Shown: positions 1-6,249 of the stretch, piece after piece
Layout of the letters: every line of letters begins with the position of its first letter
Position numbering within the stretch: the stretch's first letter is position 1
Assembly: GCA_913050205.1 (NCBI GenBank)
Contig: CAJXAU010000070.1
Span: 1 to 7,532, forward strand
Direction of reading: 5' to 3'
Origin: an uncultured Verrucomicrobiota bacterium
Lineage (GTDB): Bacteria; Verrucomicrobiota; Verrucomicrobiia; Limisphaerales; UBA1096
Length of the DNA: 7,532 nt
The notes under the pieces: model-generated
Seen by the model: only the letters and a program-made list of their open reading frames with translations
Database searches by the model: none
Told to the model about the DNA's origin: nothing
Position numbers and translations under genes: made by a program

Positions 1-1183
1 CCTGCAGGTGGATGGTGCGGTGGATGTGCGTGGCGGATTCGCCCGGCTTGAGCGCAAGCGCCGGGGAGGAGGATTCCAACTCGTAGAACGGGCCAAGCGG
101 CTTGGCGCCGGGGCTGGGCGGGCCGTCGTTGTAGCTGTTCACCACGTCGCCCTTGAACGGTTCGTCCTGCAGTTCCCACATGGAGTTGACGTAGTCGGTC
201 GCGCCCTCCGGCTTAGTGTACTGCACGAGGGTCAGCAGTTGGCGGGTGGCGTCGTAGCTGCCGAGTACCGGCTTGGCGCGCTGCGGCGTGAGGCCGATCT
301 TGCTGCGGTATTGGCCGTCCCCGGAAAAACGAATGACCCCGTCGGCCACCCGCAACCGCTCGGCCGGTACGGTGCCGAAATAGTCGGCGTTGACGATCGG
401 GCCAAGCTCGGCCTCGTCGCCCTCGATGTACGGGACGAGTACGGTCGTCTCCGCCGAGTGTTTGTACATGCCGAGAATCCAGACCGACAACAGCCCGCCC
501 TGCTTGGTCCACGCAGCCTCGCCGGTGTTGGTCAACACGTTCTCGGTTTCGTAGGCGACCGCGCGCACGCCCGACGGCAGCACCGTGCCGAGCATTTCGC
601 CAACCCGCGCACGGTCGAACAGGCGCACGGTGCGATCGATCCGCAGGCTGAATTCCGTATCGGAATAATTTTTGATTTTGGCGTCGTGTCGGAAGGTTAC
701 CTCGCTGTCCGTTTTTGAGGTCACCTTGTACGGCACGGTGTCGATCACGGCCGGCGTCTGCCAGTGCTCGAGGTCGAACGGATCGTCTTTTTTGAAGAAG
801 ATGGAAAACTGGCCGCCCTCCGGCCCGAGCCAAAAACGGTCCTCGCCACCGAATGCGTTGATGTGCGGGCCAAGTTTGCCGGATGCGATGAGGTCGTAGT
901 TGAGCCAACCGTGGCTCGGGGCTTCAACGCCGCCCACGGTACTGGTCATCACCCGGCCCTGATAGGCCGGCACGACGGCCACCTGCGGCTGGCCCTCCCC
1001 CTGGCCAAGCGTGATGACTTCGACATGTTTTTGGAGGAAGGCGACGTCTTCGGGAAATGTCATTTCTTTCTTGGATGAATCGCCCTTGGCCAAGCGCTTG
1101 GGCGAACCGGTGCTGCTGCAACCCGCTTGGCCAAGCGCGATCGCCGCGGCGGCAACCAGCGGGATGAGGATCCTTTTTTTCAT
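1..1183 (-). CDS. Lipoprotein-like exported protein, DUF6786-like, 3' end cut off by window
   Basis: The frame is open from an ATG at 1183 to the window edge (394 codons, no stop seen). Residues 1-22 form a lipoprotein-type signal: M-K-K-R, a hydrophobic run (ILIPLVAAAAIAL), then G-Q-A-G-C with candidate lipidated Cys22. The -3 residue is Gln, which is unusual for a lipobox. A Ser/Lys-rich linker follows to about residue 40. The rest looks like a soluble beta-rich domain, with the motif GGEDRFWLGPEGGQFSIFF around residues 111-130, which I associate from memory with DUF6786, a family of unknown function common in Bacteroidetes and PVC bacteria; the fold may be mutarotase-like. No catalytic role can be read. 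It starts 17 bases after the upstream gene's stop, so it is probably translated from the same mRNA. No Shine-Dalgarno is visible. Two copies of the 12-base repeat lie in its first 35 codons in different frames. The coding call is firm; the family name is tentative. Confidence 0.85.
   Translation of the reverse strand, partial: MKKRILIPLVAAAAIALGQAGCSSTGSPKRLAKGDSSKKEMTFPEDVAFLQKHVEVITLGQGEGQPQVAVVPAYQGRVMTSTVGGVEAPSHGWLNYDLIASGKLGPHINAFGGEDRFWLGPEGGQFSIFFKKDDPFDLEHWQTPAVIDTVPYKVTSKTDSEVTFRHDAKIKNYSDTEFSLRIDRTVRLFDRARVGEMLGTVLPSGVRAVAYETENVLTNTGEAAWTKQGGLLSVWILGMYKHSAETTVLVPYIEGDEAELGPIVNADYFGTVPAERLRVADGVIRFSGDGQYRSKIGLTPQRAKPVLGSYDATRQLLTLVQYTKPEGATDYVNSMWELQDEPFKGDVVNSYNDGPPSPGAKPLGPFYELESSSPALALKPGESATHIHRTIHLQ
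91..106. repeat. Imperfect copy of the 12-base palindromic repeat
   Basis: The sequence is GGCCAAGCGGCTTGGC, which is the GGCCAAGC-GCTTGGCC palindrome with one extra G at the centre and the last C lost. It lies inside the lipoprotein gene and is read on the minus strand as A-K-P-L-G-P. Confidence 0.5.
1003..1011. repeat. Partial copy of the repeat
   Basis: The nine bases GGCCAAGCG match the unit. The site lies in the lipoprotein gene and is read on the minus strand as T-L-G-Q. On its own it would be weak; it counts because of the neighbouring copies. Confidence 0.4.
1085..1102. repeat. 12-base palindromic repeat, about 1.4 units, inside a coding region
   Basis: TTGGCCAAGCGCTTGG at 1086-1101 matches the tandem 12-base unit without error. 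It is read on the minus strand as P-K-R-L-A-K-G in the linker just after the lipidation site of the lipoprotein gene. Confidence 0.85.
1124..1139. repeat. 12-base palindromic repeat in the lipoprotein signal peptide
   Basis: CGCTTGGCCAAGCGCG is centred on TTGG/CCAA. On the minus strand it is read as A-L-G-Q-A, a different reading frame of the unit from the copy 22 bases away. It supplies the residues directly before Gly21-Cys22 of the lipobox. Confidence 0.85.
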
Positions 1184-1200
1184 GAAACGCAAAAGTACGC

Positions 1201-2172
1201 CTAGCGTTGGAGGCGGTTGGGATTGGGCTCGGGGACCGGCTCCCGGATGACCGGGATCGGCTGAGTCGCTTTCTTGGGCAGGATGAGTTCCGGCTGGTCG
1301 GCGTCCTTTTCGCGGCTGGGTATGTCGTCCGGACGAAGGAGTTTCAACCCGCCGGCGACCAGTATCTTGCCGTCCTTGAAGTCGAGCCGGGGGCGGCTGC
1401 CTACGATCTGGTAGTGGTGGCGGATTTTTATTTTCCCATCGGGATCGAGCACGGTGTAGTTGTACGTCCGGGCGCCGGACTGGCAGAGGACGTGAAGGTT
1501 GCCGGTGGGGTCCACTTGTGCGGCGGGCTCGTTGAATGCCACCATCGGGCAGATCGGAAATACCTTGTGGACACGCCTGCCCTGCCCGTCGTCCACCCGC
1601 GCGTAGAGTGTCATCATCCGCAGGTTCTTGGCCTGCTGCAGTACATACCGGCGTTGTCGCGGTTGGCCGGCGGGTTCGCCTTCTTTCACTGGCAGGCCAA
1701 ATGTCCGATGCCAGAGGACGGAGCCATTGAAGACGGAAAACTTGACCGGCTTGACCCGCAGCACGCGTTTCCATTGCTTGACGTGAACCTTGGCTGTGAG
1801 CTTGTAGTTGCCGGATTTCTCGAGGGCGTAATACGGTGCGAGGTCGATCCGCTTGGTGGCACGGATGGAGGACTCGACGGTGAATCGGCCCTCTACCTTG
1901 GGCGGCTCAGCAATCGGGGGAACCACTTCGCCGTTTTCGGTCTCGATCTCAAACTGCAGCCAGTCGTTGTCCTCACCGAACACGAGAGTCTGCCCGGAAA
2001 AGTTGACGATCTTCAGGCGGGCAACGAACGTCTCGCGTGGCAGCAGGCGAGACTTGTCGATTTCCAGTGTCGCCGTCACCTGCGCCGTCACCGGGGCAAC
2101 CGAACCCAGCAGGGTCAAAAGCAACCAACCCAGCGGGAAAGCGGGAAACAGGGCTTTCAACGGACGATTCAT
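1201..2172 (-). CDS. Exported protein of unknown function with N-terminal beta-sandwich-like region
   Basis: This is a 323-residue protein that I cannot assign to a named family. Residues 1-30 form a Sec signal peptide, with a hydrophobic core around 12-27 and an A-x-A-like cleavage site (V-T-A before Q31). Residues 31 to about 148 read as alternating beta strands (LEIDKSRLLPRETF, LKIVNFSGQTLVF, LQFEIET, then GNYKLTAKV), like an Ig-type or BsuPI-like sandwich. The second half has short segments such as AAQVDPTGNLHVLCQS and YTVLDPDGKIKIRH that recall propeller blades or WD/NHL-like turns. The C-terminus is Pro-rich (about 295-323). It probably acts in the periplasm or outside the cell. It is the third gene of the minus-strand block, 40 bases after the peptidyl-prolyl isomerase and 17 bases before the lipoprotein. 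There is no Shine-Dalgarno; the 5' gap holds the repeat palindrome at 2188-2203. Confidence 0.85.
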   Translation of the reverse strand: MNRPLKALFPAFPLGWLLLTLLGSVAPVTAQVTATLEIDKSRLLPRETFVARLKIVNFSGQTLVFGEDNDWLQFEIETENGEVVPPIAEPPKVEGRFTVESSIRATKRIDLAPYYALEKSGNYKLTAKVHVKQWKRVLRVKPVKFSVFNGSVLWHRTFGLPVKEGEPAGQPRQRRYVLQQAKNLRMMTLYARVDDGQGRRVHKVFPICPMVAFNEPAAQVDPTGNLHVLCQSGARTYNYTVLDPDGKIKIRHHYQIVGSRPRLDFKDGKILVAGGLKLLRPDDIPSREKDADQPELILPKKATQPIPVIREPVPEPNPNRLQR

Positions 2173-2187
2173 TTATATGGAGAGTCT

Positions 2188-2203
2188 GGCCAAGCGCTTG
2201 GCC
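2188..2203. repeat. Perfect 16-base palindrome of the repeat, intergenic
   Basis: GGCCAAGCGCTTGGCC is an exact palindrome in the 40-base gap between the isomerase gene and the unknown exported protein. In RNA it could form a 6-bp stem with a GCGC loop, about 15 bases before the ATG of the downstream gene. There is no adjacent U-run, so a terminator role is not supported. Confidence 0.9.
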
Positions 2204-2212
2204 CGGGCGGGT

Positions 2213-3190
2213 TTAAAAGGCAACTTTACTGATGTAGGCCTTGTCTCTTAACTTGCGATACCATTTTTGTTCGCGAGCTTTGTGTTCCTGATCCATCAGT
2301 GTTTTCTCGATCTCATCGCGCACGTCTGCGAGAGATCTTAGTTCCTGTTGTTGAATCTCGGCACACCGAATAATCCAGCTTATATTATTATGCTGAATCA
2401 CCTCGCTTATCTGCCCGCGCTCGAGTGAGAAAGCCACGTCTTCGAGCGGCTTGGGCAGAGTTCCAGGTTCGCTACTCGTTCCTTTTTTATCCAATTCATC
2501 CCGTAACCCACCGGTCTCTGCGTACAGGTCGCAGTAAATACTGGCCATCTCGGAAAACGAGTCTCCGCCCATGAGCTTGGTGTGGATTTCATCCGCCAAC
2601 TGCCTGGAGGCCTCCGCCCCGTGTTTTTGGCTCGAAATGGCGATCATTTGTAACCGAATTTGGACGTCTCGCCGATACTGGTTCTTGTTCGCGATGTAGT
2701 AATTCTCGATTCTACGGGGTGAAATGACGATGCCCTTGGGGGAGGCAAACTCTGTGAGCATGATTCTTCGGATGATCTGCTCCCGTTGTTCCCGCGCATA
2801 TTCCTCGTACGTTTTGCCGTCAGCTTTCAGTTTACGAACCAAGCTCGAACGGGTGGGAAAACCGTCCCTGTGCATGGCCTCCTTGATGCGCTGCTGGAAG
2901 ATGGAATCCGGCAGGCTGAATTTCTGCTCATTGTACTCCTGCAGAACCAGTTCCATGTTGATCAGCGTCTCCAGTGTTGACGCCCTAAAGCGCTCCATGA
3001 CATCCGGCAAGACTTGTGCGTTGGGCGGGATGCTTATGTTGTCATCCACCATGCCCGCAGTGATGACCGTGTTATTGACAACTGCGGCTACCTGATTGCG
3101 TTGCAGGCGATCGAGTTGCTGCCCCCAGAGCGGCAACGCACCGAGGAGCACGGTAAAAACAATTATGAGTCTGCAATGGCGCGTCATCAT
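2213..3190 (-). CDS. SurA/PpiC-type periplasmic peptidyl-prolyl cis-trans isomerase
   Basis: This 325-residue protein is a predicted periplasmic chaperone and prolyl isomerase (parvulin/rotamase class) that helps exported or outer-membrane proteins fold. A signal peptide covers about residues 1-23 (hydrophobic IIVFTVLLGALPLWG). Residues 33-150 match a SurA N-terminal chaperone region: the opening VAAVVNNTVIT is characteristic, followed by helices with LETLINMELVLQEY. Residues about 170-275 form the PPIC domain: VQIRLQMIAI, then DSFSEMASIYCD, GGLRDELDK, and the closing AFSLERGQISEVIQ, as in parvulins. A charged C-terminal helix follows (about 280-318). It has one rotamase domain where E. coli SurA has two, and SurA is about 100 residues longer. 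The ATG at 3190 is followed directly by a second ATG at 3187, and either could be the start. GC content is visibly lower than in its neighbours (about 38-52% in sampled 60-base lines). The family is certain; the exact client proteins are unknown. Confidence 0.92.
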   Translation of the reverse strand: MMTRHCRLIIVFTVLLGALPLWGQQLDRLQRNQVAAVVNNTVITAGMVDDNISIPPNAQVLPDVMERFRASTLETLINMELVLQEYNEQKFSLPDSIFQQRIKEAMHRDGFPTRSSLVRKLKADGKTYEEYAREQREQIIRRIMLTEFASPKGIVISPRRIENYYIANKNQYRRDVQIRLQMIAISSQKHGAEASRQLADEIHTKLMGGDSFSEMASIYCDLYAETGGLRDELDKKGTSSEPGTLPKPLEDVAFSLERGQISEVIQHNNISWIIRCAEIQQQELRSLADVRDEIEKTLMDQEHKAREQKWYRKLRDKAYISKVAF

Positions 3191-3236
3191 TGGCGGCTTG
3201 ATGCTAGTCCCGCCGGGAAAGCGCGGTCAAGCCGCG

Positions 3237-4559
3237 TCACAGCTTTCGAACCGATTCCGGCTGATTTTTTTTGGTCGGTTCCTCGAAGAAAAAATGATCC
3301 TCGCCAAACGCCGGCTTCAGGCCGTCCAGCCAGGTCGCCTTGGGATCGTACTCGGCAAAAAACAGCCGGTTCACCCAGCTTGGATCACGGCCCTGCAGGA
3401 ATTTTAGTGCGAACACCTTCTCGCCGCCCACCTCAGTGATGCCGTCCACCAGCACCTTGCCCGGCGAGGCCGACATCGACGGCCCACGAACCGTGCGGCA
3501 CAGGCCGGAAACCTGATTGTACGCCTCGGTGAACACCTTGTACGCCCGGGCCAGCGGCACCTCGAAGTAGGCTTTCGCGCCGGTGTCACGTTCGACAAAC
3601 ATGTAGTACGGCACCATGCCAAGCTGCACTTGCTTGCGCCAGAGCTGCGCCCAGACGTTTGCATTATCGTTCACCTTGCGGATCAACGGGGCCTGACAGC
3701 GAATAACCGCACCGGCATCGAGCACGCGTTTAACGGCCAACTGGGCGATATCCGGTTCCAACTCGCGGGAGTGGCTCGAGTGGGCCATCAGGGCGAGATG
3801 CTTGCCGGCGGCCTTGACCTCACCGATCAGGCGCAGAAAGTCGTCCGCATCCTCGCCCTCGACAAAACGATGCGGCCAGTATGCCAGCGCCTTCGTGCCG
3901 ATGCGGATGCTGTGCAGGTTTGGCAAATCCTCAGCCAACAACGGCTCAATGTACCGGCGCAGGATTGACGTCTTCATCACCATCGGGTCGCCGCCGGTGA
4001 TCAACACACTACTGACCTGCGGATTCTCGCGAACGTAACGCGCCAGCTCCTCGGCCTCCTTGCTGGCAAACTTCAAGTCGGCATCCCCGATAAATTGTGC
4101 CCAGCGGAAACAGTAGCTGCAGTAGGCATGACAGGTCTGGCCCTGCGTCGGGAAAAACAGCACGGTCTCCTGGTACTTGTGCTGCATCCCGGCAACCACT
4201 TCGCCGTCGAGCTTGGGCACATTCAGTTCCATCTGCCCTGCCGGGTGCGGATTAAGTTTGCCGCGAATCTCGTCAGCAGCGAGCTTGATCTCCGTCTCAG
4301 AAGCACCGCTCACCACAAGGTCACGCATGCGCTGATAATCCACCTCATCCAGCATGCCCCGCTGTGGAAAAGTGAGCTGAAACATCGGGTCGTCCGGGAC
4401 GTCGTTGGGGTCGATCAGGTTCTCGACCACGTAATCGTTCACGCGGAACGGCAGCACGGCTGATACCGCCTGCATGTCGAGGATTTGCTCCTTGTCGAGT
4501 TTCAGTTTCTCCGCGATCTGCGGAAGATCCTTTCGGGTGCTTGCCTTGAATTTTGTCAT
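3237..4559 (-). CDS. KamA-family radical SAM protein (lysine 2,3-aminomutase-like), substrate uncertain
   Basis: This 440-residue enzyme belongs to the radical SAM, PLP-dependent aminomutase family. The 4Fe-4S/SAM motif is C143-x3-C147-x2-C150 (C-H-A-Y-C-S-Y-C), followed by FRWAQF. The SAM-binding turn ITGGDP is at 187-192. Later blocks parallel KamA: LMAHSSHSREL near 257-267, CQAPLIRKVND near 288-298 (KamA: NQSVLL-GVND), and VPYYMF near 316-321. G-P-S-x-S-A-S-P-G-K at 359-368 makes Lys368 the likely PLP-binding lysine. Known family members interconvert alpha- and beta-lysine (KamA) or modify a lysine of EF-P (EpmB). The cluster sequence and the segment after PYY differ from both, so the substrate should be left open. 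The protein is cytoplasmic and soluble. It is the first gene of the minus-strand block; the gap to the next gene is 46 bases. The start is the only ATG that gives a full N-terminal region. Confidence 0.9.
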   Translation of the reverse strand: MTKFKASTRKDLPQIAEKLKLDKEQILDMQAVSAVLPFRVNDYVVENLIDPNDVPDDPMFQLTFPQRGMLDEVDYQRMRDLVVSGASETEIKLAADEIRGKLNPHPAGQMELNVPKLDGEVVAGMQHKYQETVLFFPTQGQTCHAYCSYCFRWAQFIGDADLKFASKEAEELARYVRENPQVSSVLITGGDPMVMKTSILRRYIEPLLAEDLPNLHSIRIGTKALAYWPHRFVEGEDADDFLRLIGEVKAAGKHLALMAHSSHSRELEPDIAQLAVKRVLDAGAVIRCQAPLIRKVNDNANVWAQLWRKQVQLGMVPYYMFVERDTGAKAYFEVPLARAYKVFTEAYNQVSGLCRTVRGPSMSASPGKVLVDGITEVGGEKVFALKFLQGRDPSWVNRLFFAEYDPKATWLDGLKPAFGEDHFFFEEPTKKNQPESVRKL

Positions 4560-4608
4560 TTTCAGTCTGTCTCTTGGTTGTTTCTACCCGCAGCAACACT
4601 GCAGGCTG

Positions 4609-4623
4609 CACGCGTCTCGCGTG
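4609..4623. other. Short inverted repeat in the leader of the KamA-family gene
   Basis: CACGCG and CGCGTG flank a TCT loop, giving a 6-bp stem with a 3-base loop about 50 bases before the ATG at 4559. If the promoter proposed at 4683-4710 is right, this lies in the mRNA leader. No known riboswitch or leader peptide is recognised, and a 6-bp stem can arise by chance in GC-rich sequence. Confidence 0.25.
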
Positions 4624-4682
4624 GCTTGGCCAGACGCCCATCCTGTCGGCCAACGTTTTCCACTCATCCCGTCCGGTAGGTC

Positions 4683-4710
4683 ACTATAACACAGTCGCAC
4701 TTGATGAAAA
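4683..4710 (-). promoter_or_regulatory. Possible sigma70-like promoter for the minus-strand block
   Basis: On the minus strand, TTTTCA (4710-4705) is followed after 16 bases by TATAGT (4688-4683). The -10 fits the consensus at 5 of 6 and the -35 at 4 of 6. Transcription would begin near 4676 and give a leader of about 117 bases before the KamA-family ATG. It lies in the only long gene gap upstream of that block. The call rests on sequence match alone. Confidence 0.3.
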
Positions 4711-4736
4711 GTCTTAGTTTTTTGGGCGTTTTTGAC

Positions 4737-4758
4737 GGCCAAGCGCTTGGCCAAGCGC
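4737..4758. repeat. Longest copy of the repeat, nearly two tandem units
   Basis: Twenty-two bases follow the 12-base period without error. It lies upstream of the polymerase start in the divergent intergenic region. If translation began at TTG 4732, it would be read as A-K-R-L-A-K-R, but that start is not favoured. This copy shows that the element is a tandem array and not only a simple palindrome. Confidence 0.9.
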
Positions 4759-4821
4759 GCCTTGGTGGTTCAAATTGTCCCACTCAGCGTTCCTGCATTG
4801 ACGGGAACCGGCACGGTTGCA

Positions 4822-6153
4822 ATGCTCATGACCACTGTGCCCGAGGCTCCTCCAACCCGTGTCCTGCATGTCGATGGCGACACCTTTTTCGCCAGTTGCG
4901 AGATCGCAATGGACGCGTCGCTCTCCGGTCGGCCGGTGTGGGTCGGCGGCGGGCGCACGGGTGACGGCATCGTCATCGCGGCCAACCGCTTGGCCAAGCG
5001 CTACGGCATCGGAACCGGCACAGCCTGCTTCGAAGCCAGACGGCTTTGCCCACACGGTGTGTTGGCCCGGCCGCACTACGACGATTACCGCCGCATCTCA
5101 CGGGAGATGTTCCGGGTGATGGAGCGCTACACGCCGACACTGCTGCCGGCATCGATCGACGAGGGGTTCCTCGATCTCACCGCGATGGAGCGCTACATCT
5201 GGCGCGGCCGCGGCGCGGCGGACTACGTGAACCGGCTGCGGGCGGAGATCGAGAACGCGGTCGGCGTGCCGGTGTCCGCCGGGCTGGGCGCATCGATGTG
5301 GGCGGCCAAGCTGGCCACCAGCGCGGCCAAGCCGGGATTCTGCGAGATGCCGGTCGGGTGCGAGCGGGAGTTTTTGGCGGCCCGGCCGGTGAGCGAGCTG
5401 GCCGGCTGCGGCAAACGCCGCGAGCGTGCCCTCGCCGCACTCGGGGCACACACGTTTGGCGACGTGGCACGCATGCCGTCGATCCTGCTGCGCAAACGCT
5501 TCGGCATCTGGGGACAGCAACTGTGGCTCTTTGCCCGGGGAGAGTGGACCGAGCCGGTCGTGGTGGAGGAGAAGGATCGCACTACGATCTCGAGCAACAC
5601 CACACTACCGGTCGATGAACCGGACTACGATGCGGGGCTGATATTCCTGCTGAGCGAGACCGCACGACTGACCGGGCAGCTGCGGCGCGAGGGGTTGCAG
5701 GCACGCGAGTCGTTCGTGTCGGTCCGGTTTAGCGACTTCGAGCGCACCGGTAGCCAGCACCGGTTTCGGCATCCGCAGTTCCGCAACAGTGTCATCAGCG
5801 GAGTCATCGAGCAGCTCTACTGGGACGCAATGCGCGGGGCGCACAAGCCAATCCGGCAAATCTGCCTCGGCTTCTCCGCGTTGGAGCGTCTCGACACCCA
5901 GCCGATGCTATGGGGCAGCACGGACGCCGGACGCTGGGGCGCGATCGACGACGCCCTGCAGGTGATCGAGCAGCGGTTTGGCGAAAACACGGTCATGACC
6001 GGCGCGCAGTTTGCCCTGAAAAAGCAGAACGACTTTTTTGAAGTTCCCCCGGCCAAGTGCCCCTTTGGCCCGCGCGAGGCCAGCCCGTCCGGCCCCATCC
6101 GGATCGACCCCAAAAAGGCGCGGCACTACCTCAAAAACATGGCCCGGCGGTAG
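4822..6153 (+). CDS. dinB: Y-family translesion DNA polymerase, DinB/Pol IV-like
   Basis: This error-prone polymerase bypasses damaged template bases. Numbering from the ATG at 4822 gives 443 residues. Palm: HVDGDTFFASCE at 16-27, with metal-binding Asp18 and steric-gate Phe23. SIDEGFLDLT at 111-120 supplies catalytic Asp113 and Glu114, so it is a polymerase and not an inactive ImuB-like paralogue. Fingers: ANRLAKRYGI at 54-63 replaces the usual A-N-Y-x-A-R-x-F-G-V. Next come VSAGLGASMWAAKLA and KPGF (palm), a thumb helix-hairpin-helix (AGCGKRRERALAALG), and a little-finger region opening TTISSNTTLP. The C-terminal tail is basic (DPKKARHYLKNMARR) with no obvious beta-clamp motif. I chose ATG 4822 (ATG 4828 is equally possible) because conserved sequence starts only at residue 13. 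A TTG at 4732 would add 30 non-conserved residues, partly encoded by the repeat. No Shine-Dalgarno or LexA-like box was recognised. The family is sure; the DinB subgroup is less so. Confidence 0.93.
   Translation: MLMTTVPEAPPTRVLHVDGDTFFASCEIAMDASLSGRPVWVGGGRTGDGIVIAANRLAKRYGIGTGTACFEARRLCPHGVLARPHYDDYRRISREMFRVMERYTPTLLPASIDEGFLDLTAMERYIWRGRGAADYVNRLRAEIENAVGVPVSAGLGASMWAAKLATSAAKPGFCEMPVGCEREFLAARPVSELAGCGKRRERALAALGAHTFGDVARMPSILLRKRFGIWGQQLWLFARGEWTEPVVVEEKDRTTISSNTTLPVDEPDYDAGLIFLLSETARLTGQLRREGLQARESFVSVRFSDFERTGSQHRFRHPQFRNSVISGVIEQLYWDAMRGAHKPIRQICLGFSALERLDTQPMLWGSTDAGRWGAIDDALQVIEQRFGENTVMTGAQFALKKQNDFFEVPPAKCPFGPREASPSGPIRIDPKKARHYLKNMARR
4987..5001. repeat. Repeat copy inside the polymerase fingers motif
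   Basis: CGCTTGGCCAAGCGC is an exact match to the unit. It is read as R-L-A-K-R (residues 56-60), at the site where Y-family polymerases usually carry Y-x-A-R-K. Confidence 0.85.
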
Positions 6154-6175
6154 GGCGCGCGGCCTGAACAGTCAA

Positions 6176-6196
6176 CCAAGCGCTTGGCCAAGTGCG
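6176..6196. repeat. Repeat copy between the polymerase and ThuA genes
   Basis: This is a 21-base match to the tandem unit with one mismatch (T at 6193 for C). It lies 22 bases after the polymerase stop. The part CCAAGCGCTTGG is an exact palindrome. The following bases are not a T-run on either side, so a classical terminator is unlikely. Confidence 0.85.
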
Positions 6197-6249
6197 TGTT
6201 TGGCTTGCCCCCGCGTGTGGCGGCGTTAAATTTCCCGGCCGTTCACGAC

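Noticed and set aside
8..718. Open frame of 236 codons on the plus strand
   Set aside because: It is antisense to the lipoprotein-like gene, which runs unbroken from 1183 to the edge and has family-like motifs.
1085..1139. Two nearby repeat copies as a small CRISPR array
   Set aside because: The unit is only 12 bases, copies are in different phases and lie inside a gene, spacing is irregular, and no cas gene is present.
2188..2203. Palindrome as an intrinsic terminator after the isomerase gene
   Set aside because: No T-run follows on the minus strand, the stem would be only about 6 bp, and identical sequence occurs inside coding regions.
1207..2232. Open frame of 341 codons on the plus strand
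   Set aside because: It is antisense to the exported-protein gene with a good signal peptide on the minus strand. No motif is seen in the plus-strand product.
3222..3236. Inverted repeat CGCGG-TCAAG-CCGCG directly after the KamA-family stop as a terminator
   Set aside because: The 5-bp stem is short and is not followed by a T-run; chance occurrence in GC-rich sequence is likely.
4685..4690. TATAAC as a -10 box for the polymerase on the plus strand
   Set aside because: No acceptable -35 sequence lies 16-18 bases upstream, and the leader would be about 125 bases.
4732..4821. TTG start giving the polymerase 30 more residues
   Set aside because: Y-family conservation begins only after ATG 4822, the added peptide is partly the stop-free repeat, and TTG is a rare start. 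The two nearby ATGs at 4822 and 4828 are better.
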